This document shows, one piece after another, positions 50,778 to 59,646 of a stretch of DNA of 64,000 nt. The position numbers and the translations under genes are program-made. Below the pieces are notes generated by a model. That model saw nothing but the letters and a program-made list of their open reading frames with translations, searched no databases and was not told the DNA's origin. Source of the DNA: CAVQGZ01 sp963712175 (lineage in GTDB: Bacteria > Actinomycetota > Actinomycetes > Jiangellales > Jiangellaceae); assembly GCA_963712175.1 (NCBI GenBank), contig CAVQGZ010000009.1, positions 62,001-126,000 of the forward strand, in the 5' to 3' direction. Numbering within the stretch: the first letter of the stretch is position 1; every line of letters starts with the position of its first letter.

Positions 50778-51577
50778 CAGCGACCGCGGAAGTTCCTCTC
50801 CCACACGAGCCGTAGGCCGATGAGGGTGAGCCACGGCTCGTGCCGGGCGAGCGAGCGAGCCTCGCCGATCATCAGCGGCGCCAGACCCCCGGTCGCGATG
50901 ACGGCCACGTCATCTGGGTCGTCGGCGAGCTCTGCGGCCATGCGGGCGGCCATCCCGTCCACCTGGGCGGCGAACCCGTACAGCGCGCCGGACTGCAGCG
51001 CCTCGACGGTGTTCTTGCCGATCACCGAGCGCGGCGGGCTCAGCTCCACCTTGCGCAGTTGCGCACCCCGAACCCCGAGTGCGTCCAGGGAGATGCCGAT
51101 GCCCGGCGCGATGGCCCCCCCGACGTAGGCACCGGCCGCGGAGACGGCGTCGAACGTCGTCGCGGTGCCGAAGTCCACCACGATGGCGGGCCCGCCGTAG
51201 AGGTGGACGGCGGCCAGGGAGTTGACGATGCGGTCGGTGCCGACCTCGCGGGGGTTGTCCACCAGCACCGGGATGCCCGTCCGGACACCTGGCTCGACAA
51301 CGACCGTCGCGAGGTCGGCGAAGACCCGGTCGGCCATGTCGCGCATCTCGCTGAGCACTGCCGGCACTGTCGAGCACATGGCCACGCCGTCGACCGCGTC
51401 CATGCTCACCCCACGGCTGCGCACGAGCAGTCCGTCGAGCAGGACGGCCCACTCGTCGGCGGTGCGCTCGGAGTCCGTGGACACTCGCCAGTGCTCCACG
51501 ACCTCGACGTCGTCGCCGGACTGCTCAAGCAGCCCGAGCACCGTCTGCGTGTTCCCGACATCGATCGCCAGCAGCAC
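50777..51577 (-). CDS. coaX: Type III pantothenate kinase
   Basis: First step of coenzyme A synthesis. 266 residues, acetate/sugar kinase fold. Seen: LLAIDVGNTQTVLGL at the N-terminus, PREVGTDRIVNSLAAVHLYGG near 109-129, the ATP/phosphate motif VVDFGTATTFDAVS near 134-147, and PPRSVIGKNTVEALQSGALYG. GTG 51577 is 3 bases after nadC. Together with panC upstream it links pantothenate to CoA. In M. tuberculosis coaX follows panD; no panD is seen in this window. Confidence 0.95.
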   Translation of the reverse strand: MLLAIDVGNTQTVLGLLEQSGDDVEVVEHWRVSTDSERTADEWAVLLDGLLVRSRGVSMDAVDGVAMCSTVPAVLSEMRDMADRVFADLATVVVEPGVRTGIPVLVDNPREVGTDRIVNSLAAVHLYGGPAIVVDFGTATTFDAVSAAGAYVGGAIAPGIGISLDALGVRGAQLRKVELSPPRSVIGKNTVEALQSGALYGFAAQVDGMAARMAAELADDPDDVAVIATGGLAPLMIGEARSLARHEPWLTLIGLRLVWERNFRGR

Positions 51578-51580
51578 GGC

Positions 51581-52489
51581 TCAGCCCTCCGAAGTTGTCG
51601 AAGCGAAGTCCAGGCCGATGTCGAGCACCGGCGCCGAATGGGTGAGGGCGCCGACCGCCAGGTAGTCCACCCCGGTGGCGGCCACCTCGGCAGCCGTGTC
51701 CAGCGAGAGGCCGCCACTGGCCTCGAGCCGGGCCCGCCCGCCCACCTGATCGACGGCGGCAGCCAGCGTCGCCAGGTCGAAGTTGTCCAGAAGCACGAGT
51801 TCAGCGCCTGCGTCGACGACGGCCAGAGCGTCGGCGAGGGTGTCGACCTCGACCTCGACCTCGAGCTCTGGGTAGGCCCGGCGCACGCGCTCGAAGGCCT
51901 CGACGACGCCCCCGGCCGCAAGCACGTGGTTGTCCTTCACCAGGGCAGCGTCCGACAGCGCCATCCGGTGGTTCTGCCCGCCTCCGCACCGCACGGCGTA
52001 CTTCTCCAGCGAGCGCAGCAGAGGGGTCGTCTTGCGGGTGTCGCGCACGGCCGCTCCTGACCCGTCCACCGCCTCGACCCACCTGCGGGTGAGCGTGGCG
52101 ACCCCGGACAGGTGGCAGAGCAGGTTGAGCGCCGAGCGCTCGCCGAGCAGCAGGTCGCGTGCCCGGCCGCGCACCCGCAGCAGCGCCTCACCGGTCGCGA
52201 CGCGAGCGCCGTCGGCGACCAGGTGCTCGGTGTCGACCGGGTGGCACGCCGCACGCGTCAGCACGAGCTCCGCCACGTCGAGACCGGCCACCACTCCCTG
52301 CGCCCGGCTCGTGAACGTCGCCACCGCGGTGGCCCCCTCGGGCACGGTGGCCACGCTCGTCACGTCGACACCGGCGGCGATGTCCTCAGCCAGCGTGGCG
52401 TCGACCAGGCGCACGATCGCCGAGGGGTCGAGTCCGGCGCGGGTGAGCCTGCGGGCGAGGTCGCTCGCCAGGGCGGGGTCGTCGCTCAT
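51581..52489 (-). CDS. nadC: Nicotinate-nucleotide pyrophosphorylase (carboxylating)
   Basis: Converts quinolinate and PRPP to nicotinate mononucleotide. 302 residues. Seen: ERSALNLLCHLSGVATLT near 116-133, DTRKTTPLLRSLEKYAVRCGG near 149-169, NHRMALSDAALVKDNH, and EVEVDTLADA with catalytic Glu and Asp. ATG 52489 overlaps the nadB stop (ATGA). The frame extending beyond 52489 is a shadow of nadB. Confidence 0.95.
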   Translation of the reverse strand: MSDDPALASDLARRLTRAGLDPSAIVRLVDATLAEDIAAGVDVTSVATVPEGATAVATFTSRAQGVVAGLDVAELVLTRAACHPVDTEHLVADGARVATGEALLRVRGRARDLLLGERSALNLLCHLSGVATLTRRWVEAVDGSGAAVRDTRKTTPLLRSLEKYAVRCGGGQNHRMALSDAALVKDNHVLAAGGVVEAFERVRRAYPELEVEVEVDTLADALAVVDAGAELVLLDNFDLATLAAAVDQVGGRARLEASGGLSLDTAAEVAATGVDYLAVGALTHSAPVLDIGLDFASTTSEG

Positions 52490-54162
52490 GCGTCCCCCAG
52501 AGGTCGAAAGGTCACCTCGAGTGTCCCCTCCGGCGAGCGCACCCCCACCAGGCGACCCCGCCATCTCGCGTCGTCGGTCTCGGGGTGGTCCGTGCGCCAG
52601 TGCCCGCCACGCGTCTCCTCGCGGATGGCGGCCACCGCCGTGAGAGCCGAGGCCACGTCGTGAAGGTTGGAGGCCTCCCACGCTTCGGTGGAGACGGCGG
52701 GATCCGCGCCCTGCCCCCTCAGCGACCGCAGCGCACCAGCCGCTCGAGCCAACCCGTCGGCGTCGCGGGTGACGCCGACGCCTGCCGTCATCGTCTGCTG
52801 GATGGACGGTCGGCTGGCGGCGGGGACCAGCGATGCCGGCTCCCGGGGCAGCGGGTCGCCAGGCCGAGGAAGGCCGTGCGCCGTGAGGTAGTCCACGATC
52901 CGGTATCCCCACACGAGCCCCTCGAGCAGGGAGTTCGAGGCGAGACGGTTCGCTCCGTGCACTCCGGTGCTCGACACCTCGCCACAGGCCATGAGCCCCG
53001 GCACGCTGCTGCGACCCCAGGTGTCCACCATCACCCCGCCGGAGGCGTAGTGCTGCGCCGGAGCGACCGGCACCAGGTCCGTCACCGGGTCGATCCCGTG
53101 CTCGCGACAGCTGGCCAGGATCGACGGGAAGCGCTGCTCGAGAAGCTGGGCACCCAGGTGGCGGGCGTCGAGGTAGACGTGGTCGGTGCCGGCGGCTCGC
53201 ATCACGTCCACGGCCGCCGAGGCCACCTTGTCGCGCGGGGCGAGCTCGGCCAGCCGGTGACGCTCGAGCATGAAGCGCCGGCCCTCGTCGTCCAGCAGCA
53301 CCGCCCCCTCGCCGCGGACCGCCTCGGAGATGAGCGGCTGCTGCCCCGTCGAGTCAGCCCCCAGCCAGAGGACCGTGGGATGGAACTGGACGAACTCGAG
53401 GTCGGCGACCTCTGCGCCCGCCCGCAGGGCGGCAGCCACGCCGTCCCCGGTCGCGACGGCGGGGTTCGTCGTGGCGCTGTAGACCTGGCCGAGCCCCCCA
53501 GTCGCCAGGACGACAACCCGACCCATGGCTGCGCCGACACCGTCTCGCGTCCCCTCGCCGATGACATGCAGGGTCACGCCGCACGCGGCACCGGCGGAGT
53601 CGGTCAACAGGTCGATGACCAGCGCGTGCTCGATGACTTCGATGCGCGGGTCGACCTGGACTGCTGCCAGCTGGGCGATGAGCGCGCGAGAGATCTCCCG
53701 CCCGGTCGCGTCACCCCCAGCGTGGGCGATGCGGTCGCGCAGGTGGCCACCCTCCCGGGTCAGCGCGAACTCGCCGGTGGGGGTGCGCTCGAACTCGGTG
53801 CCGAGGGCAACCAGCTCGCGGATGCGCCGGGGCCCCTCGGTGACCAGGACCCGTACGGCCTCGGCGTCGCAGAGGCCTCCGCCGGCGGCGAGCGTGTCGG
53901 CAAGGTGCTCGGCCGGGGAGTCGTCGGGGTCCAGGGCTGCAGCAATCCCGCCTTGCGCCCACGACGTGGCGCCTGCGTCCAGGTGGGTCTTGGTCACCAG
54001 CAGAACGCGCCCGAGCCTGCGGGCGGCCAGGGCAGCCGTGAGCCCGGCGATGCCGCTCCCGATGACGATCACGTCCGCCTCGATCGTCCAGCCGGGTGCG
54101 GGAGCCGCCAGCGCCGACGGCACCGCGGGTCCTGAGCCGTAGCGGCGTCCAGGCTGCGCCAT
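52486..54162 (-). CDS. nadB: L-aspartate oxidase
   Basis: FAD enzyme that oxidises aspartate to iminoaspartate in NAD synthesis. 558 residues. Seen: FAD-binding VIVIGSGIAGLTAALAARRLG near 32-52, the family motif ATSWAQGGIAAAL near 69-81, HPTVLWLG, YASGGVMVDTWGRSSVPGL-type active-site region, and LASNSLLEGLVWG. No nadA is visible in the window; it must lie elsewhere or the quinolinate step is different. Start is ATG 54162, sharing TGATG with the panC stop; GTG 54165 is an alternative. Confidence 0.94.
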   Translation of the reverse strand: MAQPGRRYGSGPAVPSALAAPAPGWTIEADVIVIGSGIAGLTAALAARRLGRVLLVTKTHLDAGATSWAQGGIAAALDPDDSPAEHLADTLAAGGGLCDAEAVRVLVTEGPRRIRELVALGTEFERTPTGEFALTREGGHLRDRIAHAGGDATGREISRALIAQLAAVQVDPRIEVIEHALVIDLLTDSAGAACGVTLHVIGEGTRDGVGAAMGRVVVLATGGLGQVYSATTNPAVATGDGVAAALRAGAEVADLEFVQFHPTVLWLGADSTGQQPLISEAVRGEGAVLLDDEGRRFMLERHRLAELAPRDKVASAAVDVMRAAGTDHVYLDARHLGAQLLEQRFPSILASCREHGIDPVTDLVPVAPAQHYASGGVMVDTWGRSSVPGLMACGEVSSTGVHGANRLASNSLLEGLVWGYRIVDYLTAHGLPRPGDPLPREPASLVPAASRPSIQQTMTAGVGVTRDADGLARAAGALRSLRGQGADPAVSTEAWEASNLHDVASALTAVAAIREETRGGHWRTDHPETDDARWRGRLVGVRSPEGTLEVTFRPLGDA

Positions 54163-55008
54163 CACGACGGCCCAACCGTGAGCGGCACGTTGTCGAGCAG
54201 ACGCGTCCCGCCCACCGCGGCAGCCACGAGCAGGCGGGCTGTGCCCTGGTCCGGGGGGGCACCGAGGTCGGGATCGGTCGCCACCAGGTAGTCCACGCGG
54301 GCCCCGGGCTCCTCGGCCAGGGCGGCACCTGCGGCAGCGAGCGCGCTGCCCACCCCGTCCTGGGCGGCATCCTGGCCGGCCCGCAATGCTCGCGACAGCA
54401 CGCCGGCCTGCCGTCGCTGCTGGGCGCTCAAGTAGGCGTTGCGGCTGGACATGGCCAGCCCGTCCGGCTCGCGAACGGTCGGGCAGCCCGACGACCTCGA
54501 CGCCGAGCTCGAGCTCGCGGCACATGCGTCGCACCAGCACGAGCTGCTGATAGTCCTTCTCGCCGAAGACCGTGACCGACGGAACGACCAGATTCAGCAG
54601 CTTGGCCACGATGGTGAGGACACCGCGGAAATGCGTCGGCCGCACCGCCCCCTCGAGGATCGTCCCCAGCTCACCCGGGTCGATCGTGATCGTGGGTGGA
54701 CCGTCGGGGTAGATCTCTTCGGCGCTGGGGGCGAAGACGACATCCACGCCCGCCTGCTCCGCGGCCGCCACGTCGGCGTCGAGCGTGCGCGGGTAGTGCG
54801 AGAGATCCTCCCCCGCACCGAACTGCAGCGGATTGACGAACACCGTCACCACAACCGTTCCGCGGGGGCCGACGAGCCGCCGCGCCTCGGCGGCCAGAGC
54901 AAGGTGTCCCTCGTGCAGCGCACCCATCGTCAGCACAGCCGCCACCTCGGAGTCCGGCAGCGACCGGCGGTGGTCGTGGAGGTCGTCGCGGGTCGTCAGG
55001 AGCCGCAT
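54162..55008 (-). CDS. panC: Pantothenate synthetase, interrupted by a 1-base frameshift
   Basis: Joins pantoate and beta-alanine. 281 residues after correction, normal length. Seen: VLTMGALHEGHLALAAEARR near 27-46, VFVNPLQFGAGEDLSHYPRT near 58-77, VFGEKDYQQLVLVRRM near 151-166, and in the other frame LAMSSRNAYLS. The break is at 54476-54488 between VVGLP and the segment that should read TVREPDGLAMSSRN; removing one base restores it. The broken N-terminal frame happens to run into nadB without a stop. ATG 55008. Confidence 0.92.
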
Positions 55009-55030
55009 GTGCAAGCCACCCCAGGCCCGA

Positions 55031-55948
55031 TCAGGCGTCGGCCGGCTGCACCGCGTCCGGATCGGCGAGCGCGTCCAGCAACCCGGCGGCGTCCGCCGAT
55101 CGCAGGCGACCGTCGGCCACGGCTCGTGCGGCCGTGTGCCGGGCCAGCGCGCCGTAGAGGTCGACGCTGTCCGGGGCGGCGGCCGCGATCGTTCGCAGGT
55201 GGGCGGCCACGGTGCCGGCGTCGCCACGGGCGACCGGCCCGGTGAGCGCGGCACCCCCGTGGGCGAGGGCGTTGTCGAGTGCTGCCTGCAGCAGGGGTCG
55301 AAGCGTTCCCGCCGGGTCCTCGACTCCAGCCCGTGCCAGCAGGTCGAGGGCATCGGCAACCAGGGTGACCAGGTGGTTCGCGCCGTGCGCGAGCGCGGCG
55401 TGGTAGAGGTCGCGGTCAGCCTCATCGACGTGCACGGGGACTCCACCGAGCTCGGCCACGAGCTCGTCGGCCAGGCCCACGTGCTGTGCTGCTGCGGTGA
55501 CCCCGAACCGGGCGCCGTCGAGGCGCTCCAGGTCCAGCGCCGTTCCGGTGAAGGTCATCGCCGGGTGCACGGCCATCGTGATGGCGCCCGCGGCAGCCGC
55601 GGGGCGCAGGACGGCGACGCCGTGGCGGCCACTGGTGTGGGCGACGACCTGGCCGGCGTGAAAACCGGTGCTTCGGGCGACGCCCTGCACCAGCCCGGGC
55701 AGGGTGTCGTCAGGGACGGCCAGCAGCACCAGGTCTGCCTGCTCCACCACCTTCGACACCGGGGCAAGGGGCACCCCCGGGAGCAGCTCGGCGGCACGTG
55801 CCCGACTGGCGTCGGACAGGCCGTGGGCGGCAACGATGGTGTGCCCCTGGCGACGCAGCGCCGTAGCGAGGACGGCGCCGACTCGACCGGCTCCGACAAC
55901 TCCCACGCGCCACGGCGAGGGAGGGCATGCTTGCCCAGACGAGGTCAT
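55031..55948 (-). CDS. DUF2520 Rossmann-fold oxidoreductase
   Basis: 305 residues. N-terminal NAD(P)-binding domain with RVGVVGAGRVGAVLATALRRQG near 16-37, then PDDTLPGLV and HTSGRHGVAVL, and a C-terminal helical DUF2520 domain with HPAMTFTG, YHAALAHGANHLVTL. Resembles ketopantoate reductase-like proteins, always found directly upstream of panC in actinomycetes, so a role in pantothenate synthesis is plausible but not shown. ATG 55948 with AAGGG about 9 bases upstream. Confidence 0.87.
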   Translation of the reverse strand: MTSSGQACPPSPWRVGVVGAGRVGAVLATALRRQGHTIVAAHGLSDASRARAAELLPGVPLAPVSKVVEQADLVLLAVPDDTLPGLVQGVARSTGFHAGQVVAHTSGRHGVAVLRPAAAAGAITMAVHPAMTFTGTALDLERLDGARFGVTAAAQHVGLADELVAELGGVPVHVDEADRDLYHAALAHGANHLVTLVADALDLLARAGVEDPAGTLRPLLQAALDNALAHGGAALTGPVARGDAGTVAAHLRTIAAAAPDSVDLYGALARHTAARAVADGRLRSADAAGLLDALADPDAVQPADA

Positions 55949-56031
55949 TGAATCCAGCCCTTCGCTCCAGTCCAGTGCGGTACCGGTCGGTGTGCTGACC
56001 CATGAGAAGACTACCCGGGCGGCGGGGCCCG

Positions 56032-57462
56032 TCAAACCGGATCGTCGGTGCCGTCCTGCGCATCAGGCGCACGCCGATCGGAGGACATCCATCTCTCCGG
56101 CCCTGCCCCGGCCCGCGCCGAGCGAGCCCGCTCGGCCTGCCGGTCGAGCACGGCCCGGGCGGTGCCGGCGTCCTGGTGAAGGCCTTCGACGCTGACCGGG
56201 CCCGGGGCGACGTCCACGCGCACTGTCGCGACATCCAGCCGACGCTGCCAGGGCCCCTGGGTGAGGTGGACGCTCTGGGTGCGGGCGTGCGGGACGACGG
56301 CGAGCCGCCGTACCAGGCGTCCGCGACGGGTGGCGAAGGCACGGTCGTTGGCCCCCACGGCGAGCCGGCGCCACTGGATCGGAGCGCGCCAGCGGACGCG
56401 GGCAGGGGCCTCGGTCCAGGTGAGGTCGGACACCCCGAGACCGGGAAGCACCCGTTCGACGACCGCCTCGGCGACCTCGCGCGGTGCCACCGGGAGCAGG
56501 GTGCCGGCTGAGCCGCCCTGCTGGTTGTCCTCGCCGCTGCTGGTACCGGCGACCGTGATCTGAACGCGTACCCAGTCCCGCGAGCGCCATAGCAGCGGCT
56601 GGGAGTACTCGACCGCGTGCACTCGGCCCGGTGGGACCGTCTGGGCCTGGGTCGACGTCAGGCCACTACGAAGCCGGAGACCGTCGGGGGACTCGGCCAC
56701 AGTGAACCCGAAGAAGCGGACGAACTGTCCGAAGGCGGCGAAGATCGGGACGCCCCCCGTGAGCAGCAGACCGAGCAGGCCGACGGCGCCCTCGGACACG
56801 ACCAGGATGACGACGATGCCGATGGTGGCGACCACACCGACCAGCGTCGTCGACGAGAGCAGCAACGAGACGACGAGATCCTTCGGCGGAACGCTGACGA
56901 TCACGTTCTGCGGTGCGGTGCCGACGTCGGGTCGCAGGCCCGCGGCGCGGGCAAGGATCTCGGCGCGGAAGGCCTGGGCGTCGGCGTAGGTGAGGTACTG
57001 CAGGGTGACCCGGGAGTCCCCGGCTCCGGCGACCTCGACCTTGACCTCGGCCATCCCGACGACCCTGGCGAGCAGTGGTTGGTTGACGTCGACAGCCTGC
57101 AGTCGTGACAGCGCCAGCCGGCGCTGCTGCCTGGTGAAGATGCCGGAATCGACCCGCAGGTCCCCGGTGTCGTCGAAGTAGTACGTGAGCCGCGTCCACG
57201 AGAGGTAGGCGAACCCGGCGATGACGACCGCCAGAACGCCGAGAAGTGCAAAACCACCCAGGACGACGAGCACCCAGCTGACGGTGACGTCGCCGAGCCA
57301 GTCGCCGGCCCCTGACTGTGCGACCATCACGATCCCCACGCCGATCAGTGCGGGAATCGATCTCAGAACCGTGACCAGCACCGTGAGCGGGTGCGTGTGG
57401 CGGGGCGCGGTCCCGCGGGGCGTCTCGGCCGGCGCTACGTCCGGTGCCGGAACCTCGGTCAC
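56032..57462 (-). CDS. Membrane protein with two bacterial PH (DUF304/YdbT) domains
   Basis: 476 residues. Two hydrophobic hairpins (about 30-80 and 195-255), each followed by a bPH_2 domain: WTRLTYYFDDTGDLRVDSGIFTRQQRRLALSRLQAVDV-type region, and later LRSGLTSTQAQTVPPGRVHAVE. A third partial repeat (FATRRGRLVRRLAVVPHART) lies near the C-terminus. Similar to YdbT of Bacillus; function unknown, perhaps membrane stress. GTG 57462 overlaps the stop of the smaller PH gene. Confidence 0.82.
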   Translation of the reverse strand: MTEVPAPDVAPAETPRGTAPRHTHPLTVLVTVLRSIPALIGVGIVMVAQSGAGDWLGDVTVSWVLVVLGGFALLGVLAVVIAGFAYLSWTRLTYYFDDTGDLRVDSGIFTRQQRRLALSRLQAVDVNQPLLARVVGMAEVKVEVAGAGDSRVTLQYLTYADAQAFRAEILARAAGLRPDVGTAPQNVIVSVPPKDLVVSLLLSSTTLVGVVATIGIVVILVVSEGAVGLLGLLLTGGVPIFAAFGQFVRFFGFTVAESPDGLRLRSGLTSTQAQTVPPGRVHAVEYSQPLLWRSRDWVRVQITVAGTSSGEDNQQGGSAGTLLPVAPREVAEAVVERVLPGLGVSDLTWTEAPARVRWRAPIQWRRLAVGANDRAFATRRGRLVRRLAVVPHARTQSVHLTQGPWQRRLDVATVRVDVAPGPVSVEGLHQDAGTARAVLDRQAERARSARAGAGPERWMSSDRRAPDAQDGTDDPV

Positions 57463-57983
57463 AGCCCGGACGACCTCTCCTCGCCCACCGCGCTCAGGCG
57501 GTCGCGCAGCGCCGACGCCTCATCCGGCGGCAGCCCGGGGATCGCGGCGTCCGACGTCGCGGCGGCGGTGTGGAGCTGGACGGTCGTGATACCGAGCGAC
57601 CTGTCGATGGGACCCGCCGTCACGTCCACGAGCTGCATGCGGCCGTACGGCACGATGACCAGACGGCGGAACAGGATGCCGCTGGTCACCAGCAGGTCGT
57701 CCGCACGCTCGCAGTAGCCGTACGAGCGCACCCGTCGCCCGATGAGCCACCAGGCCCATCCGAACACCACGAGCCCGACGACCGCCACGAGCGCGGGAAC
57801 CCAGCCCGGGGCCGGGGACACCCCGGTGATGGCGACGATGACCCCGACGATCGGAACAAGCACGATGGCAAGAACCAGCCGCCGAGCCGTGATCAGCTTC
57901 GGTGAGACCCGGACCCAGTCCTCGGCCGGGGGGGCAAAGACCCCGTCGACCGCGCTCAGAGCAGGCCCTCGGCCTCGAGCCAC
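57459..57983 (-). CDS. Membrane PH-domain protein (DUF304/YdbS-like)
   Basis: 174 residues if started at GTG 57983. Two hydrophobic helices (about 36-55 and 60-80), then a bPH_2 domain with RRVRSYGYCERADDLLVTSG and IVPYGRMQLVDVTAGPIDRSLG. It is the usual small partner of the larger PH protein (YdbS/YdbT pair). The start is ambiguous: CTG 57959 has a GAGGG ribosome site 6 bases upstream and overlaps the substrate-binding-protein stop as CTGA; GTG 57983 has no ribosome site. Confidence 0.8.
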   Translation of the reverse strand: MARGRGPALSAVDGVFAPPAEDWVRVSPKLITARRLVLAIVLVPIVGVIVAITGVSPAPGWVPALVAVVGLVVFGWAWWLIGRRVRSYGYCERADDLLVTSGILFRRLVIVPYGRMQLVDVTAGPIDRSLGITTVQLHTAAATSDAAIPGLPPDEASALRDRLSAVGEERSSGL

Positions 57984-58900
57984 TCGGTCGCGACGTCGTC
58001 GGACTCGCGCTTCTCGATGTCGGTCTCCACGTTCCAGGCCACCAGGTCGTCGGTCGTGATCTGGGCGCTCAGCTCGTTGAGGTCGCTCGCGAGCTGGTCC
58101 CCGTAGGCGTCGAGAACCTCGGTTCGGATGATCGGAGCGATGTTGTCAGCGGAGAACAGCATCTTGTCGTCGGCGAGCACCTTGAAGCCCTCGGTCTCGA
58201 TCTCCGGGGCCGTGGTGTTCCAGATGACAGCGTCGACCTCTTCGGCCGCAAGCGCCGTGCCGAGCACCTGACCGAACTCGAGGGTGACCGTGTCGGCGAA
58301 CTCGATGCCGTAGATCTCGGGGTCGGTCAGCCCGATGTAGCACTGGGGCCTCTCGAAGCACTGCGCCGAGGCACCGAGGACCAGCCCGGCATCGGCGGTG
58401 TCGGAGATGGCCGTGGCGTCTTCGTCGCCACGAACCACGAAGGCGTTGCCGTCCACAGCTGGGCTGTAGTCGAGCAACGTGGCGCCGATCCCCTCGTAGA
58501 ACGGAACGAGGTTGGCCGACACCTCCGCAGGATCGGCTGATGCCTCGGCGTCAGGGACGAGCTGCGCCTGGGCACTGCCGAGGTAGTCGACGATGAGGTC
58601 GAGCTCGGCGGTCTCGATGCCGGTGACGGCCTCTTCACGGAAGCCGGCCTCGGTCAGGATCTCGACGTCATAGCCCTTCCCCTCCAGGTACTGCCCGTAG
58701 ACCTCGGCGATGGTCACCGACTCGCTGAAGGCCTGGCCGCGCACCTTGATGGCCGGGCCGTCCGGAGCAGCGGCCTCGGACTCCGTGGCATCGGAGGTGG
58801 CCGAGGCGTCATCTGTGGTGTCCTCGCCGCTACCACAGGCAGCAGCGACAAGGCCGAGCAGCGCGACAGGCAGCAGGAAGCGGGCGGAACGCGTGGTCAT
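57956..58900 (-). CDS. Glycine betaine/choline-type ABC transporter substrate-binding lipoprotein
   Basis: 314 residues. Lipoprotein signal with LVAAACGSG (Cys about 22), an acidic Ser/Thr linker, then an OpuAC/ProX-type domain: GQAFSESVTIAEVYGQYLEG, LDLIVDYLGSAQAQL, DPEIYGIEFADTV and AEEVDAVIWNTTAPEIETEG. Substrate is probably a compatible solute such as glycine betaine, but binding aromatic residues are not clearly visible. Last of a four-gene ABC operon. ATG with GGAGAGG upstream. Confidence 0.87.
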   Translation of the reverse strand: MTTRSARFLLPVALLGLVAAACGSGEDTTDDASATSDATESEAAAPDGPAIKVRGQAFSESVTIAEVYGQYLEGKGYDVEILTEAGFREEAVTGIETAELDLIVDYLGSAQAQLVPDAEASADPAEVSANLVPFYEGIGATLLDYSPAVDGNAFVVRGDEDATAISDTADAGLVLGASAQCFERPQCYIGLTDPEIYGIEFADTVTLEFGQVLGTALAAEEVDAVIWNTTAPEIETEGFKVLADDKMLFSADNIAPIIRTEVLDAYGDQLASDLNELSAQITTDDLVAWNVETDIEKRESDDVATEWLEAEGLL

Positions 58901-58920
58901 CTAGGGAACCTCTCCATGTC

Positions 58921-59646
58921 CTAGCGGGCGCGGGTCGTCTTGAGCCTGCGGACGCCCTCCGGGAGGACCGTCCGTTCCAGCAGCCCGAAGGCCAGGCCCG
59001 TTGCCGCAGCAAGCGTAGCGACAAGAATGGCGCCCCCGATGAGCAGCGTGTCGTTGTTCTGCCCGAGCCCGTCACGGACGTAGCGACCCATGCCGTCGCC
59101 GCCCAGGAAGGCCCGGATGGGTTCGGTGGCCACAACCTGGACCGCCGAGACCCGGATGCCGGCGAAGATGAGTGTCGTGGCGAGGGCCAGCTCGACCTCG
59201 ACCAGAACTCGCCGCTCGCTGAAGCCCATCGCGCGGGCAGCGTCGACGGCGCCGGGGGCGACGCTGCGGACGGCGGTGTAGGTGTTGAGGTAGATCGGCG
59301 GCAGCGCGAGGAGGAGCAGTGCGACGAAGATCGGCCACGGCTCGAATCCCCACCCGTTGATCAACGAGACCGGGACGAGCAGCCCAGCGATCGCGAAGGT
59401 CGGGACGGCTCGGCTGAGCGTGACCATCCAGGTCACGCCGATCTCACCTCGACGGTTGTGCGCCAACCAGGCCGCCAGCGGGACGGCAACGACCGTCGCC
59501 ACCGCGACCACGATGGCGCACAGCAGGACGGTCTCCTGCAGCGATGCCCAGATGCCGTCCGGGCCGGTCCAGGTGGCGGGATCGGACAGCCACTCCCACA
59601 GGGTGATGTCGCGTGGCACGGCTGCCTGGCTGCTCGGCCCGATCAC
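58921..59646 (-). CDS. Compatible-solute ABC transporter permease (OpuC-type)
   Basis: 241 residues, six hydrophobic segments, with the permease EAA-like loop GAVDAARAMGFSERRVLVEVELALA. The OpuCB/OpuCD type is supported by SLQETVLLCAIVVAVAT and VVATEPIRAFLGGDGMGRYV. GTG/ATG start at 59646 overlaps the partner permease by 4 bases. Confidence 0.88.
   Translation of the reverse strand: MIGPSSQAAVPRDITLWEWLSDPATWTGPDGIWASLQETVLLCAIVVAVATVVAVPLAAWLAHNRRGEIGVTWMVTLSRAVPTFAIAGLLVPVSLINGWGFEPWPIFVALLLLALPPIYLNTYTAVRSVAPGAVDAARAMGFSERRVLVEVELALATTLIFAGIRVSAVQVVATEPIRAFLGGDGMGRYVRDGLGQNNDTLLIGGAILVATLAAATGLAFGLLERTVLPEGVRRLKTTRAR

Noticed and set aside
52486..55446. A 986-residue open frame joining PanC and NadB
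   Set aside because: Same cause: one-base shift in panC. Real panC C-terminus (MSSRNAYLS onward) is in the other frame.
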